Shown here: one piece after another, positions 63,931-64,000 of the stretch | Numbering within the stretch: the stretch's first letter is position 1 | Layout: the number at the start of each line of letters is the position of its first letter | NCBI GenBank assembly: GCA_964016885.1 | Contig: OZ024743.1 | Span: 183,398,990 to 183,462,989, forward strand | Length of the DNA: 64,000 nt | Source: Eledone cirrhosa | Lineage: Eukaryota > Mollusca > Cephalopoda > Octopoda > Eledonidae | Direction: 5' to 3' | The notes under the pieces: generated by a model | Databases searched by the model: none | Told to the model about the DNA's origin: nothing | Seen by the model: the letters and a program-made list of their open reading frames with translations, nothing else | Made by a program: the position numbers and the translations under genes

Positions 63931-64000
63931 ACCCAGTTGAGAGAGGCTAAATACTGTGTGAGTGTGAGAAAAAACCTGGTCTGAGGTTGTTAGAGCTGAT

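Overview
The window looks like non-coding DNA from a large, repeat-rich animal genome, most likely a cephalopod and probably an octopus. That call is an inference. The tRNA-derived SINEs match octopus SINEs as I remember them, and RTE and Tx1-like LINEs, TTAA-flanked MITEs, many AT/CA microsatellites and very long spaces between genes fit such a genome. I found only one credible host coding sequence: a single-exon type I membrane protein at 16467-17174, whose stop codon overlaps a strong splice-donor sequence. No rRNA, CRISPR or functional tRNA genes were seen.

Layout. 1-780: a SINE with a perfect 19-bp target duplication beside a piggyBac-like MITE remnant. 781-5530: a minus-strand Tx1/L1-type LINE with ORF1 and ORF2, both broken. 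5641-6470: a repeat carrying a hammerhead-ribozyme-like motif, then a second weaker motif, then a palindrome made of two opposed RTE tails. 6700-15540: SINEs, RTE 3' tails, a decayed RTE copy (8530-11790) and a decayed fragment of another RTE lineage. 16467-17945: the membrane-protein gene and a 63-bp minisatellite. 18330-23450: minisatellites, a MITE and microsatellites. 23452-27146: an RTE LINE with an uninterrupted 1039-residue ORF (endonuclease, reverse transcriptase, PHD-like finger, RTE C-terminus), lying inside a split microsatellite. 27945-29460: an RTE copy missing its 3' half. 29910-30390: a 29-bp minisatellite. 31674-43535: an 11.9-kb satellite of 31-bp units with higher-order periodicity near 1.65 kb. 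43540-64000: a patchwork of RTE tails, SINEs, MITEs, foldback elements, a CR1/Jockey-type LINE end and a large palindrome (62426-62771) carrying a hammerhead-like fold on both strands.

How the parts relate. The intact RTE is the only element here able to encode a complete retrotransposition protein. Many short repeats in the window end in the same 3' sequence (ACGGACGTTAAATGATGATG-like), so they are probably truncated RTE copies or SINEs that use the RTE machinery. RTE, satellite and microsatellite sequence together account for much of the window. The most interesting structural signal is a set of three copies of one hammerhead-like fold: type I, very short helix III, CUGAUGA and GAAA boxes. 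Its stems are kept by covariation between diverged copies, as in the ribozymes known from Penelope-like retroelements.
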